From Pseudomonadales bacterium (GTDB lineage: Bacteria > Pseudomonadota > Gammaproteobacteria > Pseudomonadales > Azotimanducaceae), in contig JASMJM010000066.1 in the NCBI GenBank assembly GCA_030749725.1, positions 1 to 64,000 on the forward strand: 64,000 nt of DNA, in the 5' to 3' direction. The position numbers were made by a program, and so were the translations under genes. The notes beneath the pieces were generated by a model, which ran no database searches, was not told the DNA's origin, and worked only from the letters and a program-made list of their open reading frames with translations. Position 1 is the first letter of the stretch; every line of letters starts with the position of its first letter. Of this stretch, positions 19,848 to 29,969 are shown one piece after another.

Positions 19848-20200
19848 AGAGTCAGCCTGTAAGCCGGGTTCTGTCGTGGACAACCATTCATCTGGGATGC
19901 ATGTCACCATGCACCTCTAGCGACCTACCCGAATCCAGCATGCGGGCCACATCATAGGATTCCTATTTGGTCTTGCTCCAGGTGGGGTTTACCGTGCCAC
20001 GGCATGTTACCAGCCGTGCGGTGCGCTCTTACCGCACCTTTTCACCCTTACCGGCAGCCAAGGCTGCTTAGGCGGTTTGCTTTCTGTTGCACTTTCCGTA
20101 GGCTCGCGCCTCCCAGGAGTTACCTGGCACCTTGCCCTTCGGAGCCCGGACTTTCCTCTATCACCCGGATGGGCGACAGCGGTTGCCTGGCCAGCTCTTC
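19848..20200 (-). ncRNA. rnpB: RNase P RNA, bacterial type A
   Basis: Minus strand, about 353 nt. The 5' part begins GAAGAGCTGGCCAGGCAACC and contains the universal GAGGAAAGTCCGGGCTCC core, followed by a CAGGTAACTCCTGGG-like P-loop. The 3' part contains the conserved CGACAGAACCCGGCTTA segment that pairs with the core. It is the ribozyme that matures tRNA 5' ends. The ends are set by comparison with the known type A shape and may be off by several bases. It lies between rsmI and mraZ as in Pseudomonas. Confidence 0.96.
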
Positions 20201-20208
20201 AGCTACAC

Positions 20209-20237
20209 AGCCTAATCCCGATTTGATCTATGCTCAA
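20209..20237 (-). promoter_or_regulatory. Candidate rnpB promoter
   Basis: Minus strand TTGAGC (20232-20237), 17-bp spacer, TAGGCT (20209-20214), placing initiation near the RNA 5' end at about 20200. The -10 hexamer departs from consensus. The remainder of the gap to rsmI (20238-20377) is GC-rich with short CGGGAnCGG-like repetitions and no gene. Confidence 0.5.
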
Positions 20238-20377
20238 TAGGACAATGGCCAGTGCTACCCTTCTGTGAATCGGGAGGGCTCAGTCTTGTCCGGGGCTTCT
20301 CTTGCCTTTACCGCGGTCCTTGGTGCCTTTTGGGGCGCCGTTCCCGATCGCCACTCCCGGTCGACCGCTCCCGGCGG

Positions 20378-21217
20378 CTAGTCTTTACCCCGGATCTTGA
20401 CGGTTAAGGGATACAGATCTTTTTTCTTTGCACCCGTCAGTTGGTTGGCAATGTGCACCGCCTTTTTGGGAGCCAGTTCCGCTAACAGAAGTTCCAGCAG
20501 TTTTTCTGTTTCATAGAGTGAACTGATCTGTTTCACTCCTTGGACCAAGATAACAAACTCCCCTTTCTGAGTTAGTTCGCCATCCTGAACCTGTTCGATC
20601 AGCTCCGCCAGAGTGGCTTTTCTGATCTCTTCGAAAACCTTGGTCAGTTCACGGGCGACGCTCACCGTCCTTTCCCCGCCAAAGACGTTCGCCATCTCCT
20701 TCAGAGTCACCAGGACTCGATGCGGCGCTTCCAGGTACACGATGGTCCTCGTTTCCTGTTCCGCTTCTTTCAGTCTGGTGATGCGCGCGGTTCTGCCGGT
20801 GGGCAAGAAACCTTCGAACAGAAAACGATCGCACGGAAGCCCTGACACGCTGAGGGCCGTCGTCACAGCACTCACACCGGGAATCGGGATCACCTTGATG
20901 GCAGACTCCTGCGCCATTTTGACAAGCAGGTAGCCTGGGTCAGACACCAGCGGCGTACCGGCATCGGAAATGAGAGCCACATGGGTTCCCACCATCATTT
21001 TAGCGATCAAAGACTCTGATACCTGTGCCTCGTTGTGATCGTGATACGAGACGACCCGGGTCTTGATGGCGAAGTGGTCGAGTAGTCTGCGACTGTGTCT
21101 GGTATCTTCTGCTGCGATTAGATCGACCTCGCCAAGCGTTCTGATTGCCCTGGCGGTCATATCTTCAAGATTTCCGATGGGGGTCGCTACGATATACAGA
21201 TTGCCCCGTGCACTCAT
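20378..21217 (-). CDS. rsmI: RsmI, 16S rRNA 2'-O-ribose C1402 methyltransferase
   Basis: 279-residue tetrapyrrole-methylase-fold enzyme. Landmarks: LYIVATPIGNLEDMT at the N-terminus, IAAEDTRHSRRLLDHF, ALISDAGTPLVSDPGYLLV and VIPIPGVSAVTTALSVSGL. It methylates the ribose of C1402 in 16S rRNA, the nucleotide whose base is modified by RsmH. It is divergent from lpoA. Confidence 0.97.
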   Translation of the reverse strand: MSARGNLYIVATPIGNLEDMTARAIRTLGEVDLIAAEDTRHSRRLLDHFAIKTRVVSYHDHNEAQVSESLIAKMMVGTHVALISDAGTPLVSDPGYLLVKMAQESAIKVIPIPGVSAVTTALSVSGLPCDRFLFEGFLPTGRTARITRLKEAEQETRTIVYLEAPHRVLVTLKEMANVFGGERTVSVARELTKVFEEIRKATLAELIEQVQDGELTQKGEFVILVQGVKQISSLYETEKLLELLLAELAPKKAVHIANQLTGAKKKDLYPLTVKIRGKD

Positions 21218-21400
21218 CAGCAGTTCCTGGCCACGCCACTAAGTTTCCGCCCGCCATGTCCTACGGCTTGAGGGGAGATAATCTCACCTGCAATGCTTAC
21301 TGTATCCGACGCCGGTATCGTTGCGTATCTCTTTCGTTGCATGCAGACAGTTGGGATAATATCCGATTAGCAATTGTCATACGATACAATGACAGTCCAG

Positions 21401-23257
21401 ATGAGTGCAAAAGTCGAACATCACAATCTGCCCGGCAGGCATACGCTTGCAGTCATCTGCCTGTTGCTCCTGACCAGTTGCTCTTCCCAACCCGAATCAC
21501 CTCGCAAACCGATAGCCAGGGATGCCGCAGGAATTCCGCTGGGAGATATCCAAAGTCTACTGATGGCAGCGGAAAACAGCCCTTCGCAGCAAGCACAGAA
21601 CTATCGACTCAGGGCTGCCAAATTAGCTCTGGATGGTGAACAGATCTCCCAGGCGGGAGTTATCCTGTCGATCATTTCATCAAGTTCCCTTAACACAGAA
21701 TCGAGAGCCCTTTATCTGGAGTATCAGGCACTCCTTTCCTTGGCTCAAAATCAGCCCAATGAAGCACTCGACTGGTTGTCTTCGGATATTCCCCTGGCGC
21801 GGGAAAACCAGCTCAGATTTGGTGAGTTGAGGGCCCAGGCTTACTATCAATCGAGGCGTTTTCTGGCCAGCGCGAAGGAGCGCATATTCTATGACCCGCT
21901 GCTCGACAATGACAAGAAGGTGCAGAACCATGGCGAGATCTGGAAGTCCTTGATGGAATTGCCGGTTCGCACACTCACCAACCTCGCCAAAGAAGCCCTG
22001 ACAAGCGATCTGAGGGGATGGCTGTCCCTCACAGCAATGTCAAAACAATACCAGGATGATCTCGACCGGCAACTCCAGGAACTGAAAAAGTGGCAGCAGA
22101 TCTGGAGCCATCATCCGGCTACAACCCAGCTACCTGAAAGATTGAGCATGCTGACAAACCTCGTTAGAGAAAAGCCTAAACGAATCGCTCTACTGCTGCC
22201 GCTACAGGGCAATCTGGCACCGTATGGCCGAGCTATCAGAGACGGTTTTCTGGCAGCGCATTATCAATCCGTCAAACTGGGCCAGGATTCCCCCGCTATC
22301 GCAATATTCGACACATTCTCAGTTGATGTAATTGAAAAGTACAACGCTGCCGTGGCGAATGGCGCAGAGTTCGTAGTCGGTCCTCTCGACAGGGAGAATG
22401 TATCGAGGCTGAGTGAAGCGGATGATCTGTCCGTTCCCGTGCTTGCTCTCAACAGGATACAAGCCCCTCTACAGCCGACCAAGACTATCTATCAGTTCGG
22501 TCTGGCTCCTGAAGATGAGGTCATTCAGGTGGCGAATCAAGCATGGCGTGAAGGCTTTCGGCGGGCACTGGTGTTGACCCCTGATAACGATTGGGGACGG
22601 CGTAATTTTGGCGCCTTCCTCGATCGATGGTTATATCTTGGTGGCGATATCGCCGACAACAAGGTATTTACCAGCCAGAAGGATTATTCGAAGCTGGTAC
22701 GGTCGTCACTGCATGTGGATGCCAGCGACAGACGTGCAGACGATCTCAGAAAGACCATCAGGGCGCCCTTTGAGTTCGATCCAAGAAGGAGGCAGGATAT
22801 TGACTTCATCTTCCTGTTGGCAACGCCGTTACAAGCTCGCGGCATCAATCCGACAGTCGCGTTTTTCTTCGCTGAGGATCTGCCCATATACTCTACCTCC
22901 CACATTAACGACAACTCTGAATCGCGTATCGACTACATGGATCTGAACGGCATCCGCTTTTGCGACATCCCATGGAACCTGACTCGTTCAAATTATCTGC
23001 AGCTCCAAATCCAATCGAAGTGGGAGGGTGCTCGCACAAGCCTGGCTCGTTATTATGCGTTTGGTGTTGACGCCTATCACCTGTTGCCGCGCTTGCAGCA
23101 GCTAGAAGAAATTCCAAATGACCGGATTTTCGGATCGACCGGTGTACTCAGTCTGAATGATCAAAGGGTGGTCAACCGTCGGTTGATGTGGGCACAAATC
23201 AAAGATGGCCAGGTAACTCCTGTTCCGATCGTTGTTGAAATGCAGAGCAGCAAGTGA
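21401..23257 (+). CDS. lpoA: LpoA-like outer-membrane lipoprotein, activator of PBP1a
   Basis: About 618 residues. A lipoprotein signal ends in the lipobox LLTSC. An N-terminal TPR-like helical domain follows (about 60-240), then a periplasmic-binding-protein-like LppC domain (from RIALLLPLQGNLAPYGRAIRDGF). LpoA stimulates the class A penicillin-binding protein PBP1a from the outer membrane. The frame is open from a TTG at 21374 with ATGs at 21389 and 21401; the last is chosen because it gives a normal-length signal, although no clear ribosome site decides. First gene of lpoA-yraN-dolP. Confidence 0.9.
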   Translation: MSAKVEHHNLPGRHTLAVICLLLLTSCSSQPESPRKPIARDAAGIPLGDIQSLLMAAENSPSQQAQNYRLRAAKLALDGEQISQAGVILSIISSSSLNTESRALYLEYQALLSLAQNQPNEALDWLSSDIPLARENQLRFGELRAQAYYQSRRFLASAKERIFYDPLLDNDKKVQNHGEIWKSLMELPVRTLTNLAKEALTSDLRGWLSLTAMSKQYQDDLDRQLQELKKWQQIWSHHPATTQLPERLSMLTNLVREKPKRIALLLPLQGNLAPYGRAIRDGFLAAHYQSVKLGQDSPAIAIFDTFSVDVIEKYNAAVANGAEFVVGPLDRENVSRLSEADDLSVPVLALNRIQAPLQPTKTIYQFGLAPEDEVIQVANQAWREGFRRALVLTPDNDWGRRNFGAFLDRWLYLGGDIADNKVFTSQKDYSKLVRSSLHVDASDRRADDLRKTIRAPFEFDPRRRQDIDFIFLLATPLQARGINPTVAFFFAEDLPIYSTSHINDNSESRIDYMDLNGIRFCDIPWNLTRSNYLQLQIQSKWEGARTSLARYYAFGVDAYHLLPRLQQLEEIPNDRIFGSTGVLSLNDQRVVNRRLMWAQIKDGQVTPVPIVVEMQSSK

Positions 23258-23263
23258 CTATGG

Positions 23264-23659
23264 ATGAAGCAGGTGAATGGATTAGAAACAGGAAAACAGG
23301 CGGAAACTGTCGCGCTGAAGCATCTTCGTAAGAATGGCTTGACGTTGATAGAACGTAACTATAGATGTCGATTGGGTGAGATAGATCTAATCATGAAGCA
23401 CAGAGATCTGTTGGTATTCATCGAGGTCAGATTCAGGAAGAGCGATCAGTTTGGCAGCGGCGCGGAGAGCGTGGACTATCACAAAAAAAGAAAATTGATA
23501 TTGACCGCCAAACACTTCCTTGCCTTACATCGACGATACGGAAAACATGACTGTCGATTTGACGTCATATCGGCAAGTCCTGCTGCGAGTGCAGTGCCTC
23601 GTGCCGCGCTTTCAGACATGCAAATCGAGTGGTTCCAGGATGCTTTCCAGAACGACTGA
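23264..23659 (+). CDS. yraN: YraN family (UPF0102) endonuclease-like protein
   Basis: 131 residues with the restriction-endonuclease-like core: G-EIDLIM (Asp), then LLVFIEVRFRK, giving the E-x-K/R-type pattern of the family, and a C-terminal CRFDVISAS strand. Its function is not established in the family; a role in DNA processing or uptake is suggested by the fold. It follows lpoA by 6 bp. The diaA gene usual after it is absent. Confidence 0.93.
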   Translation: MKQVNGLETGKQAETVALKHLRKNGLTLIERNYRCRLGEIDLIMKHRDLLVFIEVRFRKSDQFGSGAESVDYHKKRKLILTAKHFLALHRRYGKHDCRFDVISASPAASAVPRAALSDMQIEWFQDAFQND

Positions 23660-23710
23660 TGACCGAATAGAGGTCCTCGCAGCAAGCTACAGGCTATTCA
23701 AGGAGTCAAT

Positions 23711-24274
23711 ATGAAGCGGATTTGGGTATTCGGCTTGAGTGGCATACTTCTCCTCAACGGCTGCTCGACGATGATGCGGATAACCTCACAGGAATCAGAA
23801 AACTACGGCAAACGTACCTGGGGCGCTGTCATCCAAGACCAGACTATTGAGTCACGGGCCAGGATAAATATTGCTGAAGCTGCACCGGAACTTGCGGATG
23901 CCCACGTGGTCGTGGTTAGTTTCGACGGTGTAGTGCTTCTTGCCGGTCAGGTAGCATCCGAGGAATTGAAGGACGTGGCAGCAAACGCCGTCAAGAACAT
24001 GAGGAAAATAAGCAAGATCCACAATGAACTCAGTGTTTCCGGCCCGACCTCCTTGGTGGCCCGCAGCAACGACGCCTGGCTGACCGTTAAAATCAAGTCT
24101 CACATGGCAACCGATAAAGATGTTGACGCCAACAGGGTCAAGGTTGTAACGGAGAACGGCGTCGTTTACTTGATGGGTCTACTAACTCGCGATGAAGCTG
24201 AGGCAGCGGTCGACCTTACTCGCCAGACCTACGGCGTACAGAAAATCGTCAAGGTGTTCCAGTATGTTAACTAG
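23711..24274 (+). CDS. dolP: DolP-like BON-domain outer-membrane lipoprotein
   Basis: 187 residues: signal peptide ending in the lipobox LLLNGC, then two BON domains (about 45-110 and 120-185, each with the VVSFDGVVLLAGQV or VVTENGVVYLMGLL strand pattern). DolP (YraP) binds anionic phospholipids and supports outer-membrane integrity and the BAM complex near the division site. It is 51 bp after yraN, where diaA would normally intervene. Confidence 0.9.
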   Translation: MKRIWVFGLSGILLLNGCSTMMRITSQESENYGKRTWGAVIQDQTIESRARINIAEAAPELADAHVVVVSFDGVVLLAGQVASEELKDVAANAVKNMRKISKIHNELSVSGPTSLVARSNDAWLTVKIKSHMATDKDVDANRVKVVTENGVVYLMGLLTRDEAEAAVDLTRQTYGVQKIVKVFQYVN

Positions 24275-24290
24275 CCGTCGGATACCTGGA

Positions 24291-24674
24291 CTACTTGATC
24301 ACTTTTAGATCGGGCGATCCTTTTTTTCGTTTTTTGCCTGACGGTGGTTCCGGGGCGTCCTCAGCCTTTGGAAACCACATCCCTTGTCCGTTCTCGTTTG
24401 CATAAATGGCCATCACTGCATGCATGGGGGCATGTATTTCGTGGCGTATGCCTGCAAACCTGCCGCTGAATTGAATCGACTCATCGCCCATTTGCAGATC
24501 CCGTATTGCTGAAGGCGATATGTTCAGAACGATCTGCCCATCCTTGACAAAATCCTGTGGCACAGAAGTATCGCCATCAAGGGCATTGATAACGACGTAG
24601 GGTGTGCAGCGATTGTCCAGAATCCAGTCATACAATGCGCGGAGAAGGTAGGGCACTGATGAGGTCATGGCCAT
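24291..24674 (-). CDS. sspB: SspB, ClpXP specificity-enhancing factor
   Basis: 127 residues: the folded SspB domain (PYLLRALYDWILDNRCTPYV at the start, then VLNISPSAIRDL) that binds ssrA tags, a Pro/Lys-rich flexible linker, and the C-terminal DLKVIK motif that docks on the ClpX zinc domain. It delivers ssrA-tagged proteins to ClpXP. It follows sspA by 47 bp, as usual. Confidence 0.96.
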   Translation of the reverse strand: MAMTSSVPYLLRALYDWILDNRCTPYVVINALDGDTSVPQDFVKDGQIVLNISPSAIRDLQMGDESIQFSGRFAGIRHEIHAPMHAVMAIYANENGQGMWFPKAEDAPEPPSGKKRKKGSPDLKVIK

Positions 24675-24721
24675 CGATCAATCCATCCGGGGCACGCCAG
24701 ACCGGGTCACGCCAAAACGCC

Positions 24722-25354
24722 CTAGTCTCTCATGTCCAACTCCGCTTCGGACAGGCTCGCCTGAAACGAATCTCGATCGAAAATTCGGTCCATATAGGCC
24801 TGTATGGGTTTGGTCTGTCGAGTCGGAAGATCGATGCCCATTACAGGTAAACGCCATAGTATAGGGGCGACGCAGCAGTCGACCAGGGTGAATTCGTCGC
24901 TCATGAAAAAGGGTCTGTCACTGAAGATGGGAGCTATACCGATCAGGCTTTCTCTGAGTTCCTTTCTGGCTCTCTCGATCACGGTTTCTTTCGATCTGCC
25001 CGCAACGATGGTATCGACCATACCACACCAGTCCCTCTGAATCCGGTACACATACAGTCGGCTCTGGGCCCGGGCAACCGGGTAAACAGGCAACAGTGGC
25101 GGATGCGGGAAGCGTTCATCCAGATACTCCATAATCACCTGTGCTTCATAGAGAACGAGGTCTCTGTCGATCAGGGTTGGTAGACTGTTGTATGGATTGA
25201 GATCGGCGAGGTCTTCCGGCTTATTGGCCGGATCCACATCGATTATTTCTACTGCAACACCCTTCTCAGCAAGAACCAACCTGACTCTCTGGCTGTAATG
25301 ATCCAAACCATCAGAGTAAAAAATCATCGATGCATGTTTGGCAACTACGCCCAT
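24722..25354 (-). CDS. sspA: SspA, stringent starvation protein A
   Basis: 210-residue glutathione-S-transferase-fold protein without GST activity in the known family; it binds RNA polymerase and affects stationary-phase and stress transcription. The N-terminal thioredoxin-like domain ([23 protein letters not shown], with the [11 protein letters not shown] and [12 protein letters not shown] segments) and the all-helical C-terminal domain are complete. The petABC genes, usually between rpsI and sspA, are absent. Confidence 0.95.
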   Translation of the reverse strand: MGVVAKHASMIFYSDGLDHYSQRVRLVLAEKGVAVEIIDVDPANKPEDLADLNPYNSLPTLIDRDLVLYEAQVIMEYLDERFPHPPLLPVYPVARAQSRLYVYRIQRDWCGMVDTIVAGRSKETVIERARKELRESLIGIAPIFSDRPFFMSDEFTLVDCCVAPILWRLPVMGIDLPTRQTKPIQAYMDRIFDRDSFQASLSEAELDMRD

Positions 25355-25588
25355 CGTTTCACCTCACAATAAATGATAGTCAATACAACAGACCGGCAAA
25401 TCTGCACCCCGATATGTTTCCAGATAGGGACGAGATGCAGGCCCGTTACGCGTTCCCTGACAAGGACAGACGGTTAGACAACCGAAGTGAGATACCGACA
25501 TGTATTTTATCATTATCTCCTCAGTAGGGGGCTAACTCTCCATACTGGTGGTTGAATCCTCGTTGGATCGTAGCTCGACCGCCTCCAA
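25355..25588. other. Intergenic gap where petABC is expected
   Basis: Together with the terminator to its right, this fills the 308 bp between rpsI and sspA. No reading frame, RNA or repeat is recognised. In related genomes petA-petB-petC (cytochrome bc1) lie here; no fragment of them is visible. Confidence 0.6.
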
Positions 25589-25615
25589 CAAAAAAGCCGG
25601 ATTGGGATTCCGGCT
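25589..25615 (-). terminator. Rho-independent terminator after rpsI
   Basis: Minus strand stem AGCCGGA/TCCGGCT with a 7-nt loop, followed by a run of about six T. It lies 48 bp past the rpsI stop codon and would end the rplM-rpsI transcript. Confidence 0.85.
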
Positions 25616-25662
25616 CGCGACACTTTGAATAGTTGTAATCCAGCTGACAGCTACGACAGCTA

Positions 25663-26049
25663 CTATCTCTTGGAATATTGGGGTCGCTTACGGGCCTTGC
25701 GCAAGCCTACTTTCTTTCGTTCTACCACCCTTGCATCCCGAGTGACCCAGCCTGCCTGTCGCAGGGCGGGTCTCAGGGTCTCATCGTATTGTATCAGAGC
25801 TCTCGTGACACCATGGCGGATGGCACCGGCCTGACCAGAGCCGCCTCCTCCCTTGACGGAAATTCGCAGATCAAACTTATTGCTCATCTCTACAAGTTCC
25901 AGCGGCTGTCGCACGATCATCCGTGCAGTTTCACGTCCGAAATACAGGTCCAGTGGCCGGTTGTTGACGACGATCTCGCCCTTACCGGAGGTCATGTAAA
26001 CTCTGGCTCTGGCAGATTTGCGCCTTCCGGTTCCATAGTTTTGTGGCAT
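25663..26049 (-). CDS. rpsI: Ribosomal protein uS9
   Basis: 128 residues, complete, with the [12 protein letters not shown] start, [16 protein letters not shown], the [19 protein letters not shown] core and the basic C-terminal tail ending KRPQYSKR that reaches the P-site tRNA. It follows rplM by 16 bp. Confidence 0.99.
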   Translation of the reverse strand: MPQNYGTGRRKSARARVYMTSGKGEIVVNNRPLDLYFGRETARMIVRQPLELVEMSNKFDLRISVKGGGGSGQAGAIRHGVTRALIQYDETLRPALRQAGWVTRDARVVERKKVGLRKARKRPQYSKR

Positions 26050-26065
26050 AGATCGATCCTGACTG

Positions 26066-26491
26066 CTAATTCAGCTGTTTGGGTTGCTGGGCCGTGTGAG
26101 GATGTTCAGCGCCCGCATATACTTTCAGTTTGCCAAGGATGCTTCGGCTCAATCGGTTCTTGGGCATCATGCCCTTCACCGCCAGTTGGATCACCTTTTC
26201 CGGCGTATGACGAATCATCTCCTCGAACGAAATCGCTTTCATTCCCCCTGGATATCCGGAATAGCGATGGTAGATTTTGTCTCGGGTTTTGTTGCCGGTT
26301 ACCTTTACCTTCTCGGCATTGACGACGACGATGTAATCCCCGGTATCCACATTGGGGGTGTACTCCGGCTTGTGTTTGCCTCTAAGCCTGGTGGCAATAT
26401 CGGTTGCCAATCGACCCAACGTTTTGTCGGTCGCATCGATTAGATACCAATCATGCTTTGCGGTCTCAGCTTTGGCACTAAAGGTCTTCAC
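26066..26491 (-). CDS. rplM: Ribosomal protein uL13
   Basis: 141 residues, complete, starting [20 protein letters not shown] with the conserved [21 protein letters not shown] and [11 protein letters not shown] segments. Large-subunit early-assembly protein; in E. coli the rplM-rpsI pair is autoregulated. A promoter lies 36 bp upstream. Confidence 0.99.
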   Translation of the reverse strand: MKTFSAKAETAKHDWYLIDATDKTLGRLATDIATRLRGKHKPEYTPNVDTGDYIVVVNAEKVKVTGNKTRDKIYHRYSGYPGGMKAISFEEMIRHTPEKVIQLAVKGMMPKNRLSRSILGKLKVYAGAEHPHTAQQPKQLN

Positions 26492-26526
26492 TTATACTCA
26501 ATTCAAGGGATTTCGGCGAGGCGCGC

Positions 26527-26555
26527 ATATTACCGAAGACTGCCCGCTTTTACAA
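26527..26555 (-). promoter_or_regulatory. Sigma-70 promoter of rplM-rpsI
   Basis: Minus strand TTGTAA (26550-26555), a 17-bp spacer, TAATAT (26527-26532), followed by a GC-rich GCGCGCC discriminator as is common for ribosomal promoters under stringent control. The stringent role is inferred. Confidence 0.7.
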
Positions 26556-26657
26556 GAAATTCATGTCACAAATGAAGAGCTGATACCAAGGGACGTGAGC
26601 TTCTACGGACCTTTCTGTAGCAGAAATCAGTCGTTCTCGCGCATGCTCGGATTGCCG

Positions 26658-27974
26658 TTAATCCTCGTTCTGCCCGGCGGCGCGATACTCTGCCGACAAC
26701 GCATGGGCTATCAGGCCCTCCTGCCTTGCCAAGGTAGCCGCAATGCCACCCAATTTGGCAGCTCCCTTGGGCGAACACTTGATCAGTGAACTGCGTTTCT
26801 GGAAGTCATACACCCCAAGGGGCGAGGAGAATCTCGCAGTACCGGATGTGGGTAATACATGGCTGGGGCCAGCCACATAGTCACCAATCGATTCTGCGCT
26901 GTAGGATCCCACGAAAACAGCGCCGGCGTGTCGCACCTGCGGCAGCAGCGAATCCGGATCAGCTACCGAGAGTTCCAGGTGCTCAGGTGCAATCTCATTG
27001 GCGAGGGCAATGGCTTCCTGCAGATCAGTCACCTTGACTATTGCACCTCGCCTTTGCAGTGATTGAGCGATGATGTTGGACCTCTCCATCTCTTCCAATC
27101 GGACTTCCATGCGTTGCGTGACGCTGGACAGCAGTTCGCCATCCGGTGATATCAGAATCGCCTGTGCGTCTTCATCGTGTTCCGCCTGTGCAAACAGATC
27201 CATAACGACCCAGTCGGGATTGGCACTGCCGTCTGCCACCACTACCACCTCTGAGGGTCCGGCTATGATATCGATACCCACCTCGCCAAAGACCAACCGT
27301 TTTGCGGTCGCGACATAGATATTGCCGGGACCGACGATCTTATCCACCTTGGGCACCGTCTCTGTGCCATAGCTCAAAGCTGCTATGGCCTGTGCCCCGC
27401 CGATGGTAAACAGCTGCCGCACACCGGATATCGACGCGGCCGCCAACACCACTTCACTGATTTCGCCTGCGGGACTCGGAACAACTGCGATGATCTCCTC
27501 CACGCCCGCCACCTGCGCCGGTACGGCACTCATCAGGACAGACGAGGGATAGCTGGCCTTGCCTCCCGGAATGTAGATTCCCACCCTCTGCAGGGGATTA
27601 ACTAGCTGCCCAAGTTCAGTTCCATCCTCATCGGTATAGCTCCAGGATTCCTCCTTTTGTCTCGAATGGAACGAGTAAATACGCCTGGCTGCCTGTTCCA
27701 ATGCCGCCAGGACCTCTGCATCGATTTTCCCCCTGGCTTCCTTCAGTCGCTCGCTGCCAATGGTCAACTCAGGCATGCTGGTCACTACCGTACCGTCCAA
27801 ACGATTGGTTAAAGCCACCAGGGCATCATCACCCTTGTCACGAATCTGGGCCAGGATATCAACGACAACGGCCACGACCTCACGTTCCTGTTTGGACTTC
27901 CTGCCAAGCAATCGCTGGAAGTCAGCCCGAAAACCGGCATCCTCACTGTCAAGATAATTGGTAACCTGTTGCAT
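26658..27974 (-). CDS. hisD: HisD, histidinol dehydrogenase
   Basis: Zinc enzyme that oxidises L-histidinol to L-histidine in two NAD-dependent steps. About 438 residues from the ATG at MQQVTNYLDSED; the frame stays open to 28037, but the extra 21 residues do not resemble the family. Landmarks: YIPGGKASYPSSVLM, IVGPGNIYVATAKRLVFG, GPSEVVVVAD, AEHDEDAQ and EHLELSV near the catalytic His. It follows murA directly; hisG, the usual gene between them, and hisC downstream are absent. Confidence 0.96.
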   Translation of the reverse strand: MQQVTNYLDSEDAGFRADFQRLLGRKSKQEREVVAVVVDILAQIRDKGDDALVALTNRLDGTVVTSMPELTIGSERLKEARGKIDAEVLAALEQAARRIYSFHSRQKEESWSYTDEDGTELGQLVNPLQRVGIYIPGGKASYPSSVLMSAVPAQVAGVEEIIAVVPSPAGEISEVVLAAASISGVRQLFTIGGAQAIAALSYGTETVPKVDKIVGPGNIYVATAKRLVFGEVGIDIIAGPSEVVVVADGSANPDWVVMDLFAQAEHDEDAQAILISPDGELLSSVTQRMEVRLEEMERSNIIAQSLQRRGAIVKVTDLQEAIALANEIAPEHLELSVADPDSLLPQVRHAGAVFVGSYSAESIGDYVAGPSHVLPTSGTARFSSPLGVYDFQKRSSLIKCSPKGAAKLGGIAATLARQEGLIAHALSAEYRAAGQNED

Positions 27975-28037
27975 GGCTGACCTCCCCGGGTGTTTCGAGG
28001 ACCTGGCTGTCAAAACCCGGACAATGCTGCAACCCAA

Positions 28038-29315
<1,278 letters not shown>

Positions 29316-29362
29316 TTATCTTTGAATGACTTCTGCGTCCGTTGCTGCCATCGGCGCGACAT

Positions 29363-29599
29363 TTAGGTTGCCCCCTTCTCAGCAGGTGTCAAGGTGGTCA
29401 TCATTACCGCATGTATTTCGCCGCTTTTGATCTTCTCATTCAAGTGACCATACACCATCTGCTGTCTTTTCACTTTCGTCAGGCCCTCAAAAACGTCACC
29501 GACAATAGTCACTTTATAGTGCCCCTCTTCTCCTTCTACCTCAACGTCGCATTCTTTGAACGGATCAGCTAACAGATCTCTAATCTCATTTGAATTCAT
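29363..29599 (-). CDS. ibaG: IbaG, BolA-family protein
   Basis: 78 residues with the BolA class II-like fold: VEGEEGHYKVTIVGDVFEGLTKVKRQQMVYGHLNEKIKSGEIHAV (seen in the translation in shorter pieces: GHYKVTIV, KRQQMVYGHL, SGEIHAV). It has the conserved C-terminal His but Cys only at CDVEV. BolA proteins bind monothiol glutaredoxins and Fe-S clusters; IbaG is acid-responsive in E. coli. Its first 15 codons and leader are duplicated three times upstream (29633-29850). Confidence 0.92.
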   Translation of the reverse strand: MNSNEIRDLLADPFKECDVEVEGEEGHYKVTIVGDVFEGLTKVKRQQMVYGHLNEKIKSGEIHAVMMTTLTPAEKGAT

Positions 29600-29632
29600 A
29601 ATTTAACACCCAAAGGGCAGCCGTTGGCTGCT

Positions 29633-29683
29633 TTAATCTTTGAAACCGTCATCTAACAGATCTTTGATGTCGTTTGAAGTCAT
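29633..29683 (-). CDS. Putative 16-residue micro-ORF A, paralog of IbaG N-terminus
   Basis: Reads MTSNDIKDLLDDGFKD then TAA; compare IbaG MNSNEIRDLLADPFKE. It has its own ATG in the same context (GGGTGTTAAATT-ATG) as ibaG. It could be a leader peptide or a relic of duplication; translation is not shown. Confidence 0.45.
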   Translation of the reverse strand: MTSNDIKDLLDDGFKD

Positions 29684-29715
29684 AATTTAACACCCAAAGG
29701 GCAGCCGTTGGCTGC

Positions 29716-29766
29716 TCATTCTTTGAAACCGTCATCTAACAGATCTTTAATCTCATTTGAATTCAT
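29716..29766 (-). CDS. Putative 16-residue micro-ORF B
   Basis: Reads MNSNEIKDLLDDGFKE then TGA. It is the copy closest to IbaG at the protein level (13 of 16 positions identical to MNSNEIRDLLADPFKE). The stop falls immediately after the residue corresponding to Glu16 of IbaG. Confidence 0.45.
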   Translation of the reverse strand: MNSNEIKDLLDDGFKE

Positions 29767-29799
29767 AATTTAACACCCAAAGGGCAGCCGTTGGCTGCT

Positions 29800-29850
29800 T
29801 CAATTCTTGAAACCGTTATCCAACAGTTCCTTTATTTCATCTGAGTTCAT
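29800..29850 (-). CDS. Putative 16-residue micro-ORF C
   Basis: Reads MNSDEIKELLDNGFKN then TGA. Relative to micro-ORF B it has about six synonymous third-position changes (for example AAT/AAC, GAG/GAA, ATT/ATA, AAA/AAG, TTA/TTG) against four amino-acid changes, three of them conservative. This is suggestive of selection on the peptide, but the sample is small. Confidence 0.45.
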   Translation of the reverse strand: MNSDEIKELLDNGFKN

Positions 29851-29969
29851 AATTCAGTACCCCAAAGTGCAGCTGTCAGCTTCCAGCGACCAAAACTCGA
29901 TCCTCAAAACCCAACTCGATACTGGTAGCTGTTAACTAAGCCAGCAGCCAGAGGCTGTTAGCTGGACCC

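Larger units (their letters stand above)
29600..29850 (-). repeat. Three tandem copies of the ibaG leader and first codons
   Basis: Units of about 83 bp lie head to tail upstream of ibaG. Each has a hairpin (GCAGCCAACGGCTGC, 6-bp stem; degenerate before the last unit), CCCTTTGGGTGTTAAATT, an ATG and a 16-codon frame that ends with TAA or TGA. The third (most upstream) unit is the most divergent. The remaining sequence to mlaB (29851-29969) has no gene; it includes a weak imperfect palindrome around CAGCAGCC/GGCTGTTAG. Confidence 0.9.

Noticed and set aside
29600-29850. CRISPR array
   Set aside because: The units are about 83 bp with no unique spacers and each carries a reading frame matching the ibaG start.
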